Positions 50,271 through 61,348 of a stretch of DNA of 64,000 nt are shown piece by piece. The stretch comes from Alkalicoccobacillus murimartini. Lineage in GTDB: Bacteria; Bacillota; Bacilli; Bacillales; Bacillaceae_D. Position numbers and translations under genes: made by a program. Within the stretch, counting starts at the first letter, position 1. The number at the start of each line of letters is the position of its first letter. Where the stretch lies: positions 19,163-83,162 of the forward strand of contig NZ_JAUSUA010000009.1 in assembly GCF_030813245.1 (NCBI RefSeq). The letters run 5' to 3'. The notes beneath the pieces are model-generated. The model was not told the DNA's origin and did not search any database. It saw only the letters and a list, made by a program, of their open reading frames with translations.

Positions 50271-51677
50271 GTGGAGGTAGCTGTCCGTGCATTTATTAAG
50301 CATACAAATATGCTTTCTAAGGGCCAACATGTCGTAATTGCGGTTTCGGGAGGACCTGATTCGATGGCGTTGCTGCATTTCCTGTGGCAGGAAAGACGGC
50401 ATTATGGCATTCATATCACTGCGGCTCACATCAATCATCAACTAAGAGGCGATGAGTCAAACAGAGATGAAGAGCTTGTAAGGGATTTTTGCTTAAAAGA
50501 GGGGATACCATGTGAGTTCGCGGCAGTGGATGTTAAAGGATATGCGAAACGAAACCAGATGGGGTCTTCTGTTGCAGCTAGAGAGCTTAGATACCAAGCG
50601 CTATTGGATATCTTAAAGAGAGTAAATGGGAATTGTCTGGCGGTCGCTCACCATGGAGATGACCAAATTGAGACAGTATTTATGAAGCTCGTACGTAGCG
50701 CAAATGCACTGCAAATACCTGGAATCGAAGCCTCACGTATGATTGGCGATGTTCCATTGATTCGACCATTGTTAGGTGTGACGAAGGCTGACATTCTACA
50801 ATATTGTGTAAACTATGGTATACAATATGCTTTAGATTCAAGCAATACATCTACCGTATATACTCGTAACCGATTTCGCGAGACGGTTCTGCCGTTTGTC
50901 ACTCATGAAAATCCAATGTTATTTAAGCATATCCAGCGATACCACGAGTGGCAGTCAGAGGATCAGGCTTTTCTTTTTAGTCTAGCAGAAGAACAGTTGA
51001 GTCAAATATTGATAAAAAAAAGTGAACAAATCGTTACAATTTCAAGAGATCAATTTCTCTCAGTGGCGCTCCCTTTACAAAGAAGAGTGATTCATCTAAT
51101 ATTAAATTATCTTTACAACGAGTCTGCCCGTATTACGTCTGTACATATTGAGCAAACGATAACAATGCTACGTGCTGAGAATCCATCAGCATCTTTAGAA
51201 TTAGCAAATGGAGCAAAGCTTCTTCGAGAGTATGATCACTGTCATTTTTTGCTGGTTCCGTCTAATGTTAAGGAACAGCCCCCTTTGATGCTTGATATAC
51301 CAGGTAAAGTGGTTCTTCACTTGGGAGAAGTTTCAGCAAATTGGGTAGAGCAGGAAACAAAGCAAAATCATGACCCACATATTCAATTAGATGGGGATGA
51401 ATTGAAGCTACCTTTAACCGTTCGGGCTAGTTGCTCGGGTGATCGGATAGCGGCTTTGGGTATGGCAGGGACTAAAAAGCTAAATAGGCTGTTTATCGAT
51501 CGAAAAGTACCAAGGTCATTACGTTCCGAGTGGCCGGTTGTTGTTGATTCACATGAACAAATAATTTGGGTTCCGCTTTTACAAAGGTCTCGTTTAGCAA
51601 AAGTAACAAGCTCTACAAAAAATATTGTAGAGTTAACGTTTTATGGAGATACTAAACGCTTGCTTGAATTCCAGTAA
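50271..51677 (+). CDS. tilS: tRNA(Ile)-lysidine synthetase
   Basis: Modifies C34 of tRNA-Ile(CAU) to lysidine, changing both decoding and charging. It has 468 residues: an N-terminal ATP-pyrophosphatase domain with the P-loop SGGPDSM at 26-32 and the conserved AAHINHQLRG, HHGDDQIETVFMKL segments, then TilS-specific substrate-binding and C-terminal domains. Start is GTG with AAAGGAG upstream. Precedes hprT as in B. subtilis; both are essential there. Confidence 0.96.
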   Translation: MEVAVRAFIKHTNMLSKGQHVVIAVSGGPDSMALLHFLWQERRHYGIHITAAHINHQLRGDESNRDEELVRDFCLKEGIPCEFAAVDVKGYAKRNQMGSSVAARELRYQALLDILKRVNGNCLAVAHHGDDQIETVFMKLVRSANALQIPGIEASRMIGDVPLIRPLLGVTKADILQYCVNYGIQYALDSSNTSTVYTRNRFRETVLPFVTHENPMLFKHIQRYHEWQSEDQAFLFSLAEEQLSQILIKKSEQIVTISRDQFLSVALPLQRRVIHLILNYLYNESARITSVHIEQTITMLRAENPSASLELANGAKLLREYDHCHFLLVPSNVKEQPPLMLDIPGKVVLHLGEVSANWVEQETKQNHDPHIQLDGDELKLPLTVRASCSGDRIAALGMAGTKKLNRLFIDRKVPRSLRSEWPVVVDSHEQIIWVPLLQRSRLAKVTSSTKNIVELTFYGDTKRLLEFQ

Positions 51678-51708
51678 CCGTATTAAATAGGAGGGTCTTT
51701 AACCTTTG

Positions 51709-52248
51709 ATGAGAGATGAATTGAAAGAGATATTGATTTCAGAAGAAGAAATTCAGAATAAAGCTCGTGAATTAGGTGGCGAAATTTCGGAACACTATAA
51801 AGAAGCGTTCCCGTTATTTGTTGGTGTATTAAAAGGAGCGTTGCCTTTTATGGCAGAACTCATTAAGCATGTGGATGTACATCTAGAGATTGACTTTATG
51901 GATGTATCAAGCTACGGGAATTCAATGGTGTCCTCTGGTGAAGTGAAGATTATTAAAGACTTGAATACGTCAGTTGAAGGACGTGATGTCTTAATTGTAG
52001 AAGATATCATTGATAGTGGTCTTACACTTAAATACTTAATTGAGCTATTCCATTATAGAAAAGCAAAATCCGTCAAGGTTGTCACACTTTTAGATAAGCC
52101 AGATGGTCGCAAGGTAGACCTAGTCCCTGACATAAGTGGTTTTACTGTGCCAGATGCGTTTGTTGTAGGGTTTGGACTTGATTACGCTGAGCGTTACCGA
52201 AACCTTCCGTACATTGGCGTATTAAAACCTGAGATTTATGAGGGGTAA
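51709..52248 (+). CDS. hprT: Hypoxanthine-guanine phosphoribosyltransferase
   Basis: Purine salvage enzyme using PRPP, 179 residues. PRPP loop [11 protein letters not shown] near 103, and DFMDVSSYG near 65 are typical. I use ATG 51709; a TTG one codon earlier has better distance from the AGGAGG at 51689 and would make the B. subtilis-like MM start. HprT also interacts with FtsH and TilS gene expression in Bacillus. Precedes ftsH. Confidence 0.95.
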   Translation: MRDELKEILISEEEIQNKARELGGEISEHYKEAFPLFVGVLKGALPFMAELIKHVDVHLEIDFMDVSSYGNSMVSSGEVKIIKDLNTSVEGRDVLIVEDIIDSGLTLKYLIELFHYRKAKSVKVVTLLDKPDGRKVDLVPDISGFTVPDAFVVGFGLDYAERYRNLPYIGVLKPEIYEG

Positions 52249-52254
52249 TATTTG

Positions 52255-52269
52255 TGGACTTAAAGTCCA
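52255..52269. promoter_or_regulatory. Perfect dyad upstream of ftsH
   Basis: TGGACTTAAAGTCCA, a 15-base palindrome with central A, about 50 bp before the ftsH start and seven bases after the hprT stop. It has no T tract, so it looks like a protein-binding site and not a terminator. A third near-copy of the half-site, TTGGACG, lies 25 bp downstream. Confidence 0.5.
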
Positions 52270-52317
52270 GTATGATACTATTATTGCAGCTTTATTGGAC
52301 GTGGGAGGAGGTCTAGA

Positions 52318-54306
52318 ATGAAACACCGGGTATTAAGAAATACAGTCTTTTATCTGCTTATCTTTTTGGTGATAATTGGTATTGTTAGTGTTATAAATAA
52401 TGACCAAAGTGAAGTAACAGAACTTAATTACAATGAATTCACTGAGGGCTTAGAGCAAGGTACGATTGAATCATTCAGTGTAAAACCTGAACGGGATGTT
52501 TATCTAGTCCGTGGTCAACTTGTTGATGCTCCAAAGGACGAGTTTTTTGAAACATATGTCCTACGTAGTGAGCAGACTTCTGAGCTTTTAGCTCAAGCAC
52601 AAAGTCAATTAGAGGTTCAGCCTGCTGATGAAGCAAATAGCTGGGTTGCTATTTTCACATCACTTATTCCGTTTGTGATTATCATTATCTTGTTTATCTT
52701 CCTTATGAGCCAGGCTCAAGGCGGCGGAAACCGTATGATGAGCTTCGGTAAAAGTAAGGCGAAATTGGTTAGTGACGACAAGAAAAAGGCTAAGTTTAAA
52801 GACGTGGCCGGTGCAGATGAAGAAAAAGCCGAGCTAGTTGAAGTAGTGGAATTCCTAAAAGATCCACGTAAATTCGCAGCTATCGGTGCCCGTATTCCTA
52901 AAGGTGTTCTTCTTGTAGGACCTCCAGGTACAGGTAAAACTCTTTTAGCACGTGCTGTTTCAGGTGAAGCAGGCGTACCATTCTTCTCTATCAGTGGTTC
53001 CGACTTTGTAGAGATGTTTGTTGGGGTCGGTGCTTCTCGAGTACGTGATCTATTTGAGAACGCAAAGAAAAATGCACCGTGTATTATCTTCATTGATGAG
53101 ATTGATGCTGTAGGACGTCAGCGTGGAGCTGGTGTTGGTGGTGGTCACGATGAGCGTGAGCAGACACTAAACCAATTGCTTGTTGAGATGGACGGCTTTA
53201 GCTCAAATGAAGGAATTATTATTATTGCTGCAACGAACCGTTCTGATGTTCTTGATCCGGCTTTACTTCGTCCGGGACGTTTTGACCGTCAGATTCAAGT
53301 AAATCGTCCGGATGTTAAGGGTCGTGAGCATGTACTTCAAGTACACGCACAGAATAAACCTTTGGCTGATGACGTGAAGCTGGATGTGATTGCAACAAGA
53401 ACACCTGGTTTCTCTGGAGCAGATTTAGAAAACCTTCTAAATGAAGCAGCACTAGTTGCAGCCAGAGATGATAATACTAAGATTGGAATGTCTCATGTTG
53501 AAGAAGCGATTGACCGTGTTATTGCAGGTCCTGCTAAGAAAAGCCGTGTTATTTCTCCTAAAGAGAAAAACATTGTTGCTTGGCATGAAGCAGGTCATAC
53601 GGTTGTTGGTGTAAAACTTGAGGGTGCTGACATTGTTCATAAGGTAACCATTGTCCCTCGTGGTATGGCAGGCGGTTACGCTATGATGCTTCCGAAAGAA
53701 GATCGTTACTTTATGACGAAACCTGAGCTTATTGATAAGATTGTTGGATTACTTGGAGGCCGTGTGGCTGAAGAGATTCAATTCGGAGAAGTAAGTACAG
53801 GCGCTCATAACGATTTCCAACGTGCTACAGGTATTGCTCGTAAGATGGTGACTGAATACGGAATGAGTGAAAAACTTGGTCCGATGCAATTTGGTCAAAG
53901 TTCTGGAGGTCAGGTCTTCTTAGGTCGTGACATTCAGAATGAACAGAATTACAGTGATGCAATTGCACACGAAATCGATTTGGAAGTTCAAAAAATCATT
54001 AAGGATGCTTATGAAATTTGTAAGAAAATCCTTACCGAGAATAAAGAATCTCTAGATCGTGTTGCAGAATCATTAATTGAACTAGAAACATTGGATGCTG
54101 AACAAATTCTTTCATTGGTTAATGAAGGGAAGCTTCCTGAGAATCACCATGGCAACAAGCCTAAGGATTCAGATGTGAAAGTGAATATTAATGGCAAGCA
54201 AGAGGATCCACCTCAAGGTACACCATATGAGGAAACCACTAATCTCGAGCAAGGTGAGAACGAACCACCAGCTGAGGGTGGAGACCAAGATATAGACAGA
54301 CGTTAA
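52318..54306 (+). CDS. ftsH: ATP-dependent zinc metalloprotease FtsH
   Basis: Membrane AAA+ protease of 662 residues that removes damaged membrane and regulatory proteins, and in B. subtilis controls Spo0E and SpoVM. Two membrane segments (about 8-25 and 108-130) flank an extracytoplasmic loop. AAA domain: Walker A GPPGTGKT near 201, Walker [10 protein letters not shown] near 258, SRH region. Zinc protease motif HEAGH near 422. Acidic, Pro-rich C-terminal tail. GGGAGGAGG precedes ATG. Confidence 0.97.
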   Translation: MKHRVLRNTVFYLLIFLVIIGIVSVINNDQSEVTELNYNEFTEGLEQGTIESFSVKPERDVYLVRGQLVDAPKDEFFETYVLRSEQTSELLAQAQSQLEVQPADEANSWVAIFTSLIPFVIIIILFIFLMSQAQGGGNRMMSFGKSKAKLVSDDKKKAKFKDVAGADEEKAELVEVVEFLKDPRKFAAIGARIPKGVLLVGPPGTGKTLLARAVSGEAGVPFFSISGSDFVEMFVGVGASRVRDLFENAKKNAPCIIFIDEIDAVGRQRGAGVGGGHDEREQTLNQLLVEMDGFSSNEGIIIIAATNRSDVLDPALLRPGRFDRQIQVNRPDVKGREHVLQVHAQNKPLADDVKLDVIATRTPGFSGADLENLLNEAALVAARDDNTKIGMSHVEEAIDRVIAGPAKKSRVISPKEKNIVAWHEAGHTVVGVKLEGADIVHKVTIVPRGMAGGYAMMLPKEDRYFMTKPELIDKIVGLLGGRVAEEIQFGEVSTGAHNDFQRATGIARKMVTEYGMSEKLGPMQFGQSSGGQVFLGRDIQNEQNYSDAIAHEIDLEVQKIIKDAYEICKKILTENKESLDRVAESLIELETLDAEQILSLVNEGKLPENHHGNKPKDSDVKVNINGKQEDPPQGTPYEETTNLEQGENEPPAEGGDQDIDRR

Positions 54307-54320
54307 TTCTTCAAAGGAGA

Positions 54321-54349
54321 GAAGGTGCCCATCCGGGTATCTTCTTTTT
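54321..54349 (+). terminator. Terminator after ftsH
   Basis: Stem GAAGGTGCCC/GGGTATCTTC with two G-U pairs (54321-54330 with 54335-54344), followed by TTTTTC. Confidence 0.85.
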
Positions 54350-54422
54350 CTTGGTAGGCAAAAATTTTGCCAAACGACCTTTTTGCAATCATAATGAATA
54401 CGACCTTAGGCTGGGATGGTGA

Positions 54423-55199
54423 ATGAGTTTGATTCTTGTCATGGATGTTGGGAATTCAACCATAGTAATTGGTGTCTATCAGGATGATGAATGTATTCGC
54501 TCTTGGCGGATTGCCACAGATAGGCAAAAAACGAGTGATGAATATGCAGTGCTTATACAGTCTATGTTTGCAGGTGAAAAGATAGCATTTTCCAATATTA
54601 AGGGCATTATTATTTCGTCAGTTGTGCCACCAATCATGCATACATTAGAGCAGATGTGCAGAATGTATCTTGGTCAAAAGGCGCTTGTCATTGGACCGGG
54701 AGTAAAAACAGGATTGAATATTCTTTATGAAAATCCTCGTGAGGTTGGGTCTGATCGCATTGCCAATGCTGTAGGAGCACTAACTCATTATGGTTCACCT
54801 GTCATTATTGTTGATTTTGGAACAGCTACTACGTATTGTTACATTAATGAAAAGGAACAATATGTAGGAGGGGCTATAGCTCCAGGAATGGCTGTTGCAA
54901 CAGAGGCACTTTATCTTAAAGCCTCCAAGCTACCAAAGATTGAGCTAGCGAAACCGAAGCAGGTACTTGGCAAAAATACGATTCATGCTATGCAAGCAGG
55001 AACATTTTATGGGTACATTGGGCAAGTAGAAGGAATTATTTCGCGGATACAGAAAGAAGCAAAACCTTCAAAAAAACCGATTGTGGTTGCGACTGGAGGA
55101 CTGGCTTCGCTTCTTGCGCCCGAGACCCAGGTAATAGATGTAGTTGATCCCTTTTTAACGTTAAAAGGTCTTAAAGCAATTTATGAAAAAAACACCTAG
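54423..55199 (+). CDS. coaX: Type III pantothenate kinase
   Basis: First step of coenzyme A synthesis. ASKHA-fold protein of 258 residues with phosphate-binding motif [13 protein letters not shown] at the N-terminus, [11 protein letters not shown] near 103, [10 protein letters not shown] near 127 and GGAIAPGM near 152, all typical of CoaX. Start ATG 54423 follows GGGATGGTGA. hslO follows 15 bp later, an arrangement conserved in B. subtilis. Confidence 0.95.
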   Translation: MSLILVMDVGNSTIVIGVYQDDECIRSWRIATDRQKTSDEYAVLIQSMFAGEKIAFSNIKGIIISSVVPPIMHTLEQMCRMYLGQKALVIGPGVKTGLNILYENPREVGSDRIANAVGALTHYGSPVIIVDFGTATTYCYINEKEQYVGGAIAPGMAVATEALYLKASKLPKIELAKPKQVLGKNTIHAMQAGTFYGYIGQVEGIISRIQKEAKPSKKPIVVATGGLASLLAPETQVIDVVDPFLTLKGLKAIYEKNT

Positions 55200-55214
55200 A
55201 GTGGAGTGGGATAA

Positions 55215-56093
55215 ATGAAAGATTATATCGTAAAATCAACAGCTTTTGATGGAAAAGTACGCGCGTATGCTTTAGTTGCAACTGACATGGTGAACGAGGC
55301 TGTAAGAAGGCAAGGTACTTGGCCAACTGCATCTGCTGCGCTTGGTCGCACAATGATGGCCAGTTCAATGATGGGTATGATGCTTAAAGGTGAGGAGAAG
55401 CTCACCGTAAAAGTAGAAGGCGGAGGTCCAATTGGTTCAATTGTTGCGGACAGTAATGCAAAAGGAGAAACAAGAGGATACGTTACAAATCCACAAGTAC
55501 ACTTTGAATTAAATGATAACGGGAAATTAGATGTGGCTCGAGCTGTTGGAACAGATGGTCCGTTATCTGTTGTTAAAGATCTTGGAATGAGAGAACCATT
55601 TACAGGCAGTATCCCTATTGTTTCTGGAGAGATTGGCGATGATTTCACGTATTACTTTGCCAACTCTGAACAAACACCTTCTTCTGTTGGTGTGGGGGTT
55701 CTTGTTAATCCTGATAATACAATTAAAGCGGCCGGTGGTTTTATCTTACAACTTATGCCGGGGGCAGATGATGAGGTTATATCAGAAATTGAGAAGCGTC
55801 TCTCCAGCATTCCGCCAATTTCTAAGCTTGTTGACCTAGGTATGCCTCCTGAAGAAATCCTTTACTCTGTATTAGGGGAAGAGGCAGTAACGATTCTTGA
55901 AACGTCACCGATAGAGTTCAAATGTAAATGCTCTAAGGAGCGGATTGCTAAAGCGATCATTAGTTTAGGTCAACCTGAAATCGAAGCTATGATCGAAGAA
56001 GACGGCGGAGCAGAGACGGTTTGTCACTTCTGTAATGAGGCGTATCAATTTTCAGTTGAAGATTTAGCTGAATTAAAAGAGCAAGCAGTTTAA
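55215..56093 (+). CDS. hslO: Redox-regulated chaperone Hsp33
   Basis: Holdase chaperone of 292 residues activated by oxidation of four zinc-binding cysteines, visible as CKC near 235 and CHFC near 268. N-terminal domain with [19 protein letters not shown] and [25 protein letters not shown] precedes ATG. In B. subtilis yacD lies between hslO and cysK; it is absent here. Confidence 0.95.
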   Translation: MKDYIVKSTAFDGKVRAYALVATDMVNEAVRRQGTWPTASAALGRTMMASSMMGMMLKGEEKLTVKVEGGGPIGSIVADSNAKGETRGYVTNPQVHFELNDNGKLDVARAVGTDGPLSVVKDLGMREPFTGSIPIVSGEIGDDFTYYFANSEQTPSSVGVGVLVNPDNTIKAAGGFILQLMPGADDEVISEIEKRLSSIPPISKLVDLGMPPEEILYSVLGEEAVTILETSPIEFKCKCSKERIAKAIISLGQPEIEAMIEEDGGAETVCHFCNEAYQFSVEDLAELKEQAV

Positions 56094-56129
56094 TAAATGT
56101 AAAATACTTCTTTTTCATTAGTAGATTCA

Positions 56130-56158
56130 TTGACTTATGGTGAAAGTTCTGATAATAT
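56130..56158 (+). promoter_or_regulatory. SigA promoter of cysK
   Basis: TTGACT (56130-56135), 17-bp spacer, TAATAT (56153-56158). No T-box or SAM riboswitch is visible between it and cysK. Confidence 0.65.
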
Positions 56159-56205
56159 CGGGATTATAAAACCAATAAAATTACTAGGAATTAAGGAGGC
56201 GCATT

Positions 56206-57132
56206 ATGACTGCTGTAAATTCTGTACTCGATTTAATTGGAAATACGCCATTAGTGAAATTAAACAGGTTAACGAGTGATAAGCACGCTGACATTTACCT
56301 AAAGCTGGAGTACTACAATCCAGGAAGTAGTGTTAAAGACCGGATTGGTCTAGCGATGCTTGAAGCAGCTGAAGAAGCCGGTAAAATTGCCCCTGGTGAC
56401 TCATTTGTTGAACCGACAAGTGGGAATACGGGAATTGGTTTAGCGATGGTCGCTGCAGCTAAAGGTTTTAAGGCAATTCTTGTTATGCCTGAAACAATGA
56501 GCTTAGAGCGACGTAACCTTCTACGTGCTTACGGTGCAGAAGTAGTCCTAACTCCTGGTCCTGAGGGTATGGGTGGAGCTATTCGCAAAGCAACGGAGCT
56601 TGCTAATGAGCATGGATACTTTATGCCTCAACAATTCGAGAATGAAGCGAACCCTGCTATTCACCGCAACACAACAGGGAAAGAGTTGCTAGAGCAGGTA
56701 GATGGTCAACTGGATGCATTTGTATCAGGTATTGGAACAGGTGGTACGATTACAGGTGCAGGTGGTTTCTTAAAAGAGCACTTCCCTGACTTGAAAATTG
56801 TAGCGGTAGAGCCAAAGGATTCTCCTGTCCTTTCTGGAGGGAAACCTGGCCCGCATAAGATTCAAGGAATTGGTCCTGGATTTGTGCCGAAGATTTTGAA
56901 TCAAGAGATCTATGATGAAGTCATTCAAGTTTCGACAGAGCAATCGTTCGAATATGCTCGTAAGGCAGCGAGAGAAGAAGGAATTCTTGGAGGAATCTCT
57001 TCTGGAGCCGCTATCTACGCTGCACTTGAAGTGGCTGAGAAGCTTGGACCAGGTAAAAAGGTCGTGGCTATTATCCCTTCAAACGGTGAGAGATATTTAA
57101 GTACAGCTCTATATCAATTCGAAGAAGAATAA
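56206..57132 (+). CDS. cysK: Cysteine synthase (O-acetylserine thiol-lyase)
   Basis: PLP enzyme of 308 residues forming cysteine from O-acetylserine and sulfide. PLP lysine K44 in [10 protein letters not shown], substrate loop [11 protein letters not shown] near 67, and the phosphate-binding [12 protein letters not shown] near 176. AAGGAGG precedes ATG. In B. subtilis CysK also binds the CymR repressor. Flanked by its own promoter and terminator. Confidence 0.96.
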   Translation: MTAVNSVLDLIGNTPLVKLNRLTSDKHADIYLKLEYYNPGSSVKDRIGLAMLEAAEEAGKIAPGDSFVEPTSGNTGIGLAMVAAAKGFKAILVMPETMSLERRNLLRAYGAEVVLTPGPEGMGGAIRKATELANEHGYFMPQQFENEANPAIHRNTTGKELLEQVDGQLDAFVSGIGTGGTITGAGGFLKEHFPDLKIVAVEPKDSPVLSGGKPGPHKIQGIGPGFVPKILNQEIYDEVIQVSTEQSFEYARKAAREEGILGGISSGAAIYAALEVAEKLGPGKKVVAIIPSNGERYLSTALYQFEEE

Positions 57133-57145
57133 GTATTAGTATAAG

Positions 57146-57180
57146 AAGACAGTCCTGTTTAGTAGGGACTGTCTTTTCTT
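57146..57180 (+). terminator. Terminator after cysK
   Basis: Ten-base stem AAGACAGTCC/GGACTGTCTT (57146-57155 with 57166-57175), then TTCTT. Confidence 0.9.
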
Positions 57181-57241
57181 ATGGTTCGATGTCATGTAAA
57201 ATAGAAGCCATATCTGACAGGTGAAAGAAGGAGAAGGCGTT

Positions 57242-58705
57242 ATGTCTGGTCTAAATAAATTGGCATCTAGAATCACACGGACAAAATCGTTTTCTCTTCA
57301 AGAGAATGAATGGTTTAACCGATATAAGTCGCTCGCAGTGCATAGCCAGAGGCATGTTCTTTTGGAAAGTGGTCGAGGAGGCCGTTTTAGTATGATGGGT
57401 CTCGATCCGTTTGCGGTGATAGAAGGGCACAACCAAACACTAACTCTCACAATCGGTTCGGACACTCAAGTATGGAATGGACCTTTGCTCAAAAGTGTTG
57501 AACTTGCGATGGAGCCACTTATGATCGAAGAAGCAGGTGAAGCTACAGGTGCTATCCCATTTAAAGGCGGAGCGATCGGTTATTTCAGCTACGATGTGGT
57601 TCGGGAGATTGAACAGCTTCCATCTAAAGCTGAGGAGGATCTTCCTTTGCCCCACGTGTATTTGATGCTGTTTGAAGATGTCTTTGTTTATGATCATCAA
57701 ACAGAGCTGATGCATGTGAGTGTGAACGGTTCAATGGACGAGGAAGAATCTCTTCTTGAGCGACTAGAGAAGTATCATGCTGAGTGGCTGAAGGATTCGG
57801 TTCAGACGGAATGGAAGAACAAACAGGCTGATTCAACGTCTAATGCAGGTAAGAAAAACCATGTTAGCATGACAGAAGAAGAATTTGTTCACGCGGTTAA
57901 CAAGATTCAATCCTATATTGCAGAAGGCGATGTTTTTCAGGTTAACTTGTCTTTACGTGAGTCAAAGCCGTTAACGGTTGAACCTTTACATGTTTATGAG
58001 AAGTTGAGAGAGTTTAACCCTTCACCTTATATGAGTTATCTGCAGACACCTGATTTTCAGTTGGTCAGCGCATCTCCAGAATTGTTGGTCAAGAAGCAAG
58101 GGAATCGTTTAAGTACAAGACCGATTGCAGGTACCCGGTCTCGCGGAGCAACTGAGGAAGAAGATCAACAACTGGCAGACTCCCTCTTTGCGAATGAAAA
58201 AGAGCGGGCTGAGCACGTGATGCTTGTTGACTTGGAGCGAAATGACCTAGGCAGAGTGTCTAGTTATGGTTCTGTAGAGGTAGATGAACTGATGGTTATT
58301 GAACGATATTCGCACGTGATGCATCTCGTTTCTAATGTCATTGGCGAACTTGCTGAGGGAAACTCTGTTCATGATGTCATCCGCGCAGTTTTTCCTGGAG
58401 GGACCATAACGGGTGCACCTAAAGTTCGGACGATGGAGATTATTGAAGAGTTGGAACGCGTTCGACGAGGGATCTACACAGGCGCGATTGGCTGGATTGG
58501 GTATCATGGAGATATGGAGCTTAACATTACAATTCGTACAATGATCTGCTATGATGAGCTTGCACATGTGCAAGCGGGTGCGGGTATAGTGATTGATTCA
58601 AATCCATACCAAGAATATAAGGAATCATTTAAGAAGGCGCGTGCACTTTGGCGTGCGCTAGAGTTGAGTGAAGATGAGTGTAAGACGGAAACACAGACGA
58701 GCTGA
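57242..58705 (+). CDS. pabB: Aminodeoxychorismate synthase component I
   Basis: Converts chorismate and ammonia to 4-amino-4-deoxychorismate for folate synthesis. It has 487 residues: N-terminal anthranilate-synthase-like domain and C-terminal chorismate-binding domain with [10 protein letters not shown] near 247, [15 protein letters not shown] near 305 and [18 protein letters not shown] near 390. I start at ATG 57242, with AAGGAGAAGG upstream. First gene of a folate operon continuing to folK. Confidence 0.93.
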   Translation: MSGLNKLASRITRTKSFSLQENEWFNRYKSLAVHSQRHVLLESGRGGRFSMMGLDPFAVIEGHNQTLTLTIGSDTQVWNGPLLKSVELAMEPLMIEEAGEATGAIPFKGGAIGYFSYDVVREIEQLPSKAEEDLPLPHVYLMLFEDVFVYDHQTELMHVSVNGSMDEEESLLERLEKYHAEWLKDSVQTEWKNKQADSTSNAGKKNHVSMTEEEFVHAVNKIQSYIAEGDVFQVNLSLRESKPLTVEPLHVYEKLREFNPSPYMSYLQTPDFQLVSASPELLVKKQGNRLSTRPIAGTRSRGATEEEDQQLADSLFANEKERAEHVMLVDLERNDLGRVSSYGSVEVDELMVIERYSHVMHLVSNVIGELAEGNSVHDVIRAVFPGGTITGAPKVRTMEIIEELERVRRGIYTGAIGWIGYHGDMELNITIRTMICYDELAHVQAGAGIVIDSNPYQEYKESFKKARALWRALELSEDECKTETQTS

Positions 58706-58718
58706 GGAGGAAAAGAAC

Positions 58719-59312
58719 ATGATTCTGATGATTGATAACTATGATTCATTTACGTACAACCTTGTTCAGTACTTAGGTGAGATGGGGCAAGAGCTTGTAG
58801 TGAAAAGAAATGACCAAATAACGATTGAGGAAATAGAACAGTTGGCTCCCTCTATTCTAATGATTTCTCCAGGGCCTTGTAGTCCAAATGAGGCGGGCAT
58901 TAGTATGGAAGCCATTCGCTATTTTTCTGGTAAGATTCCGATTTTTGGGGTTTGTCTTGGGCACCAATCTATTGCCCAAGTATTCGGAGGAGATGTCATT
59001 CGTGCTGAACGATTGATGCATGGAAAAACTTCAGAGATCAACCATAATGGTGAGACGATCTTTAGTGGACTGCCAACACCGATGACAGCGACTAGATACC
59101 ATTCACTTATTGTGAAAAGAGAAACGTTGCCTGATTGTTTTGTTATCTCCGCGGAAACAGAAGAGGGTGAAATTATGGCGATACGTCATAAAGACTTGCC
59201 AATCGAAGGTGTGCAGTTCCACCCTGAGTCGATTATGACGGGGGACGGGAAGCGACTTTTGAAGAATTTCATTGATGCTCATTCAGGGAGTCAGAAATGT
59301 TCATCTATCTAA
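58719..59312 (+). CDS. pabA: Glutamine amidotransferase of aminodeoxychorismate/anthranilate synthase
   Basis: Class I glutaminase of 197 residues feeding ammonia to PabB, and in Bacillus also to TrpE. Nucleophile Cys79 in [10 protein letters not shown], and the His-Glu pair in [13 protein letters not shown] near 170. Start ATG 58719 follows GAGGAGG. It overlaps pabC by 16 bases, suggesting coupled translation. In B. subtilis this gene is also called trpG. Confidence 0.95.
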   Translation: MILMIDNYDSFTYNLVQYLGEMGQELVVKRNDQITIEEIEQLAPSILMISPGPCSPNEAGISMEAIRYFSGKIPIFGVCLGHQSIAQVFGGDVIRAERLMHGKTSEINHNGETIFSGLPTPMTATRYHSLIVKRETLPDCFVISAETEEGEIMAIRHKDLPIEGVQFHPESIMTGDGKRLLKNFIDAHSGSQKCSSI

Positions 59313-60142
59313 ATGGTAGGTTTATCGACCAGTCAGAGGCCACAATATCAATTATGGACCATGGATATTTATATGGCCTTGGGTTATTTGAGACCTTTCG
59401 TATATATAACGGTCATCCTTTTTTATTGGATGACCATTTTCAACGTATGCAGCATGGACTAGATGAATTAGGTATCGATTACTCCATTTCTAGGGGGGAG
59501 GCAACAGAGATACTTAATCAGCTTCTAAGGTTAAATGAATACGAGGATGCTTATGTAAGGTGGAATGTGTCGGCAGGCTCAAAGGAACTTGGATTGTATA
59601 CTGGGATCTATGAGCAACCGACTGTCTCTGTTTTAATGAAACCTCTTCCTAGTATCGTGACCGACAAAGAGATTGTCGTTTTGAACCGTGCAAGGAATAC
59701 ACCTGAGGGTGATAGACGTTTAAAGTCTCATCACTACTTAAACAATGTCCTCGCTAAAAGAGAGCTAGGTAACTCGCCGAACATGGAAGGTATCTTTCTT
59801 ACTAAAGAAGGATGGGTGGCAGAAGGAATTGTCTCCAATGTTTTTTGGATAAAAGACGGAGTGGTGTATACGCCATCTATTGAGACGGGTATTCTAGATG
59901 GAGTCACACGAAAGTATGTAAGGTCGATCTTACAACAAAAACACATCCCATTAGTGGAGGGGTTATTTGCCGTCACTAGTTTGCTTGAAGCAGATGAAGT
60001 TTTTTTGACAAATTCAATACAAGAAGTTGTTCGGGTGGAAAGCTGTGCTGGGACAGCGTATGCTAAGGAAAGTACAATTATTAACATGCTCAAAGAATCG
60101 TTTGAGATGGAGACAACCAAGCGTTGGAGTATTGAGATATAG
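59297..60142 (+). CDS. pabC: Aminodeoxychorismate lyase
   Basis: Fold-type IV PLP enzyme of 281 residues releasing pyruvate and p-aminobenzoate. Typical segments: [38 protein letters not shown] lysine in [11 protein letters not shown] near 140, and [13 protein letters not shown] near 176. The start lies inside the 3' end of pabA with GGGAGTCAG upstream. Confidence 0.94.
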   Translation: MFIYLNGRFIDQSEATISIMDHGYLYGLGLFETFRIYNGHPFLLDDHFQRMQHGLDELGIDYSISRGEATEILNQLLRLNEYEDAYVRWNVSAGSKELGLYTGIYEQPTVSVLMKPLPSIVTDKEIVVLNRARNTPEGDRRLKSHHYLNNVLAKRELGNSPNMEGIFLTKEGWVAEGIVSNVFWIKDGVVYTPSIETGILDGVTRKYVRSILQQKHIPLVEGLFAVTSLLEADEVFLTNSIQEVVRVESCAGTAYAKESTIINMLKESFEMETTKRWSIEI

Positions 60143-60155
60143 GAGTGTACCGTGT

Positions 60156-60971
60156 ATGGCTGATGGACAAGCTGGTCATCCTCATGACCACCAAGCAACT
60201 CAAATAATGGGGATATTAAATATGACGCCTGATTCATTTTCAGATGGAGGGTGTTACAATCAAGTTGATTTGGCTGTCAGCCACGCTAAAGAGATGATTG
60301 CCGATGGTGCTGATATTATTGATATTGGCGGGGAATCAACAAGGCCTGGAGCAGACAAGGTTAGTAAAGAAGAAGAGTTGGAGCGTGTGATTCCTGTGAT
60401 TGAAGCTTTAGTTCAGGAAGTGGATGTTCCGCTATCAATCGACACGTATAAGGCAGAGGTAGCTGAACGTGCGCTTCAAGCAGGCGCTTCTATTATAAAT
60501 GATGTTTGGGGTGCTAAGGCGGATCCAAATATGGCGAAGATTGCGGCTCAAAACGGTGCAACGATCGTCCTCATGCATAATCGAGATAATAGAGAATATA
60601 TCGACTTCATTGAGGAAGTTAAGTCCGATCTGAAAGAGAGTATATCACTTTGCAAAAAAGCGGGGGTTACAGATGAGCAAATCATTCTGGACCCAGGTGT
60701 TGGCTTTGTAAAATCGTACGAACAAAACCTAGAGGTCATTCGAAGACTTGATGAGCTGGTTGCGCTTGGATATCCAGTTTTACTAGGCGTATCTAGGAAG
60801 TCCTTTATCTCAAAGGCATTGGACTTACCTGTGGAAGATCGTTTGGAAGGCACTGGAGCAGCTAACTGTTTAGGAATGGCCAAAGGTGCAGGAATTATTA
60901 GAGTGCATGATGTGAAGGCGATGAGCCGTATGGCGAAAATGATGGATGCCTTGCTTGGAAAGGGGCAGTAA
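60156..60971 (+). CDS. folP: Dihydropteroate synthase
   Basis: Joins p-aminobenzoate to hydroxymethyl-dihydropterin diphosphate; the sulfonamide target. TIM-barrel of 271 residues: IMGILNMTPDSFSDGG near 21, DIGGESTRPGA near 57, SIDTYKAEVAERAL near 98, ILDPGVGFVKS near 180 and GVSRKSFI near 215. I choose ATG 60156, ten bases after AGGAG; an extension into pabC to 60027 has no site. Known as sul in B. subtilis. Confidence 0.95.
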   Translation: MADGQAGHPHDHQATQIMGILNMTPDSFSDGGCYNQVDLAVSHAKEMIADGADIIDIGGESTRPGADKVSKEEELERVIPVIEALVQEVDVPLSIDTYKAEVAERALQAGASIINDVWGAKADPNMAKIAAQNGATIVLMHNRDNREYIDFIEEVKSDLKESISLCKKAGVTDEQIILDPGVGFVKSYEQNLEVIRRLDELVALGYPVLLGVSRKSFISKALDLPVEDRLEGTGAANCLGMAKGAGIIRVHDVKAMSRMAKMMDALLGKGQ

Positions 60972-60976
60972 AACGG

Positions 60977-61348
60977 ATGGATAAGATACGATTAACTAAT
61001 ATGAAGTTCTATGGGTATCATGGTGTATTTGCTGAAGAGAATCGACTTGGTCAGCGCTTTAATGTCGATATAACATTGGAGGTTGACCTGGCAGAAGCGG
61101 CTGCTACGGATGATCTAACAAAATCGATTGATTACGGTGATGTATTTTCGCGTGTTCAAAAAATTGTTGAAGGTGAACCTAAGAAATTGTTAGAAGCAGT
61201 AGCTGAGCAGATTACTACTGAATTGCTTACTGCCTATTCCATTCTACAACAATGTACGGTTGTATTGATTAAACCCGATCCTCCTATACCAGGGCACTAT
61301 GATTCTGTTTCAGTAGAGATCACAAGATCTAAGGTGAAAAATGGCTAA
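60977..61348 (+). CDS. folB: Dihydroneopterin aldolase
   Basis: Tunnel-fold enzyme of 123 residues cleaving dihydroneopterin to 6-hydroxymethyl-dihydropterin. Typical features: MDKIRLTNMKFYGYHGVFAEENRLGQRFNVDI with the catalytic YGYHG, DYGDVFSRV near 52, and a conserved lysine in VVLIKPDPPIPGHYDSVSVEI. Gap to folP is five bases and the 3' end overlaps folK by eight. Confidence 0.95.
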   Translation: MDKIRLTNMKFYGYHGVFAEENRLGQRFNVDITLEVDLAEAAATDDLTKSIDYGDVFSRVQKIVEGEPKKLLEAVAEQITTELLTAYSILQQCTVVLIKPDPPIPGHYDSVSVEITRSKVKNG

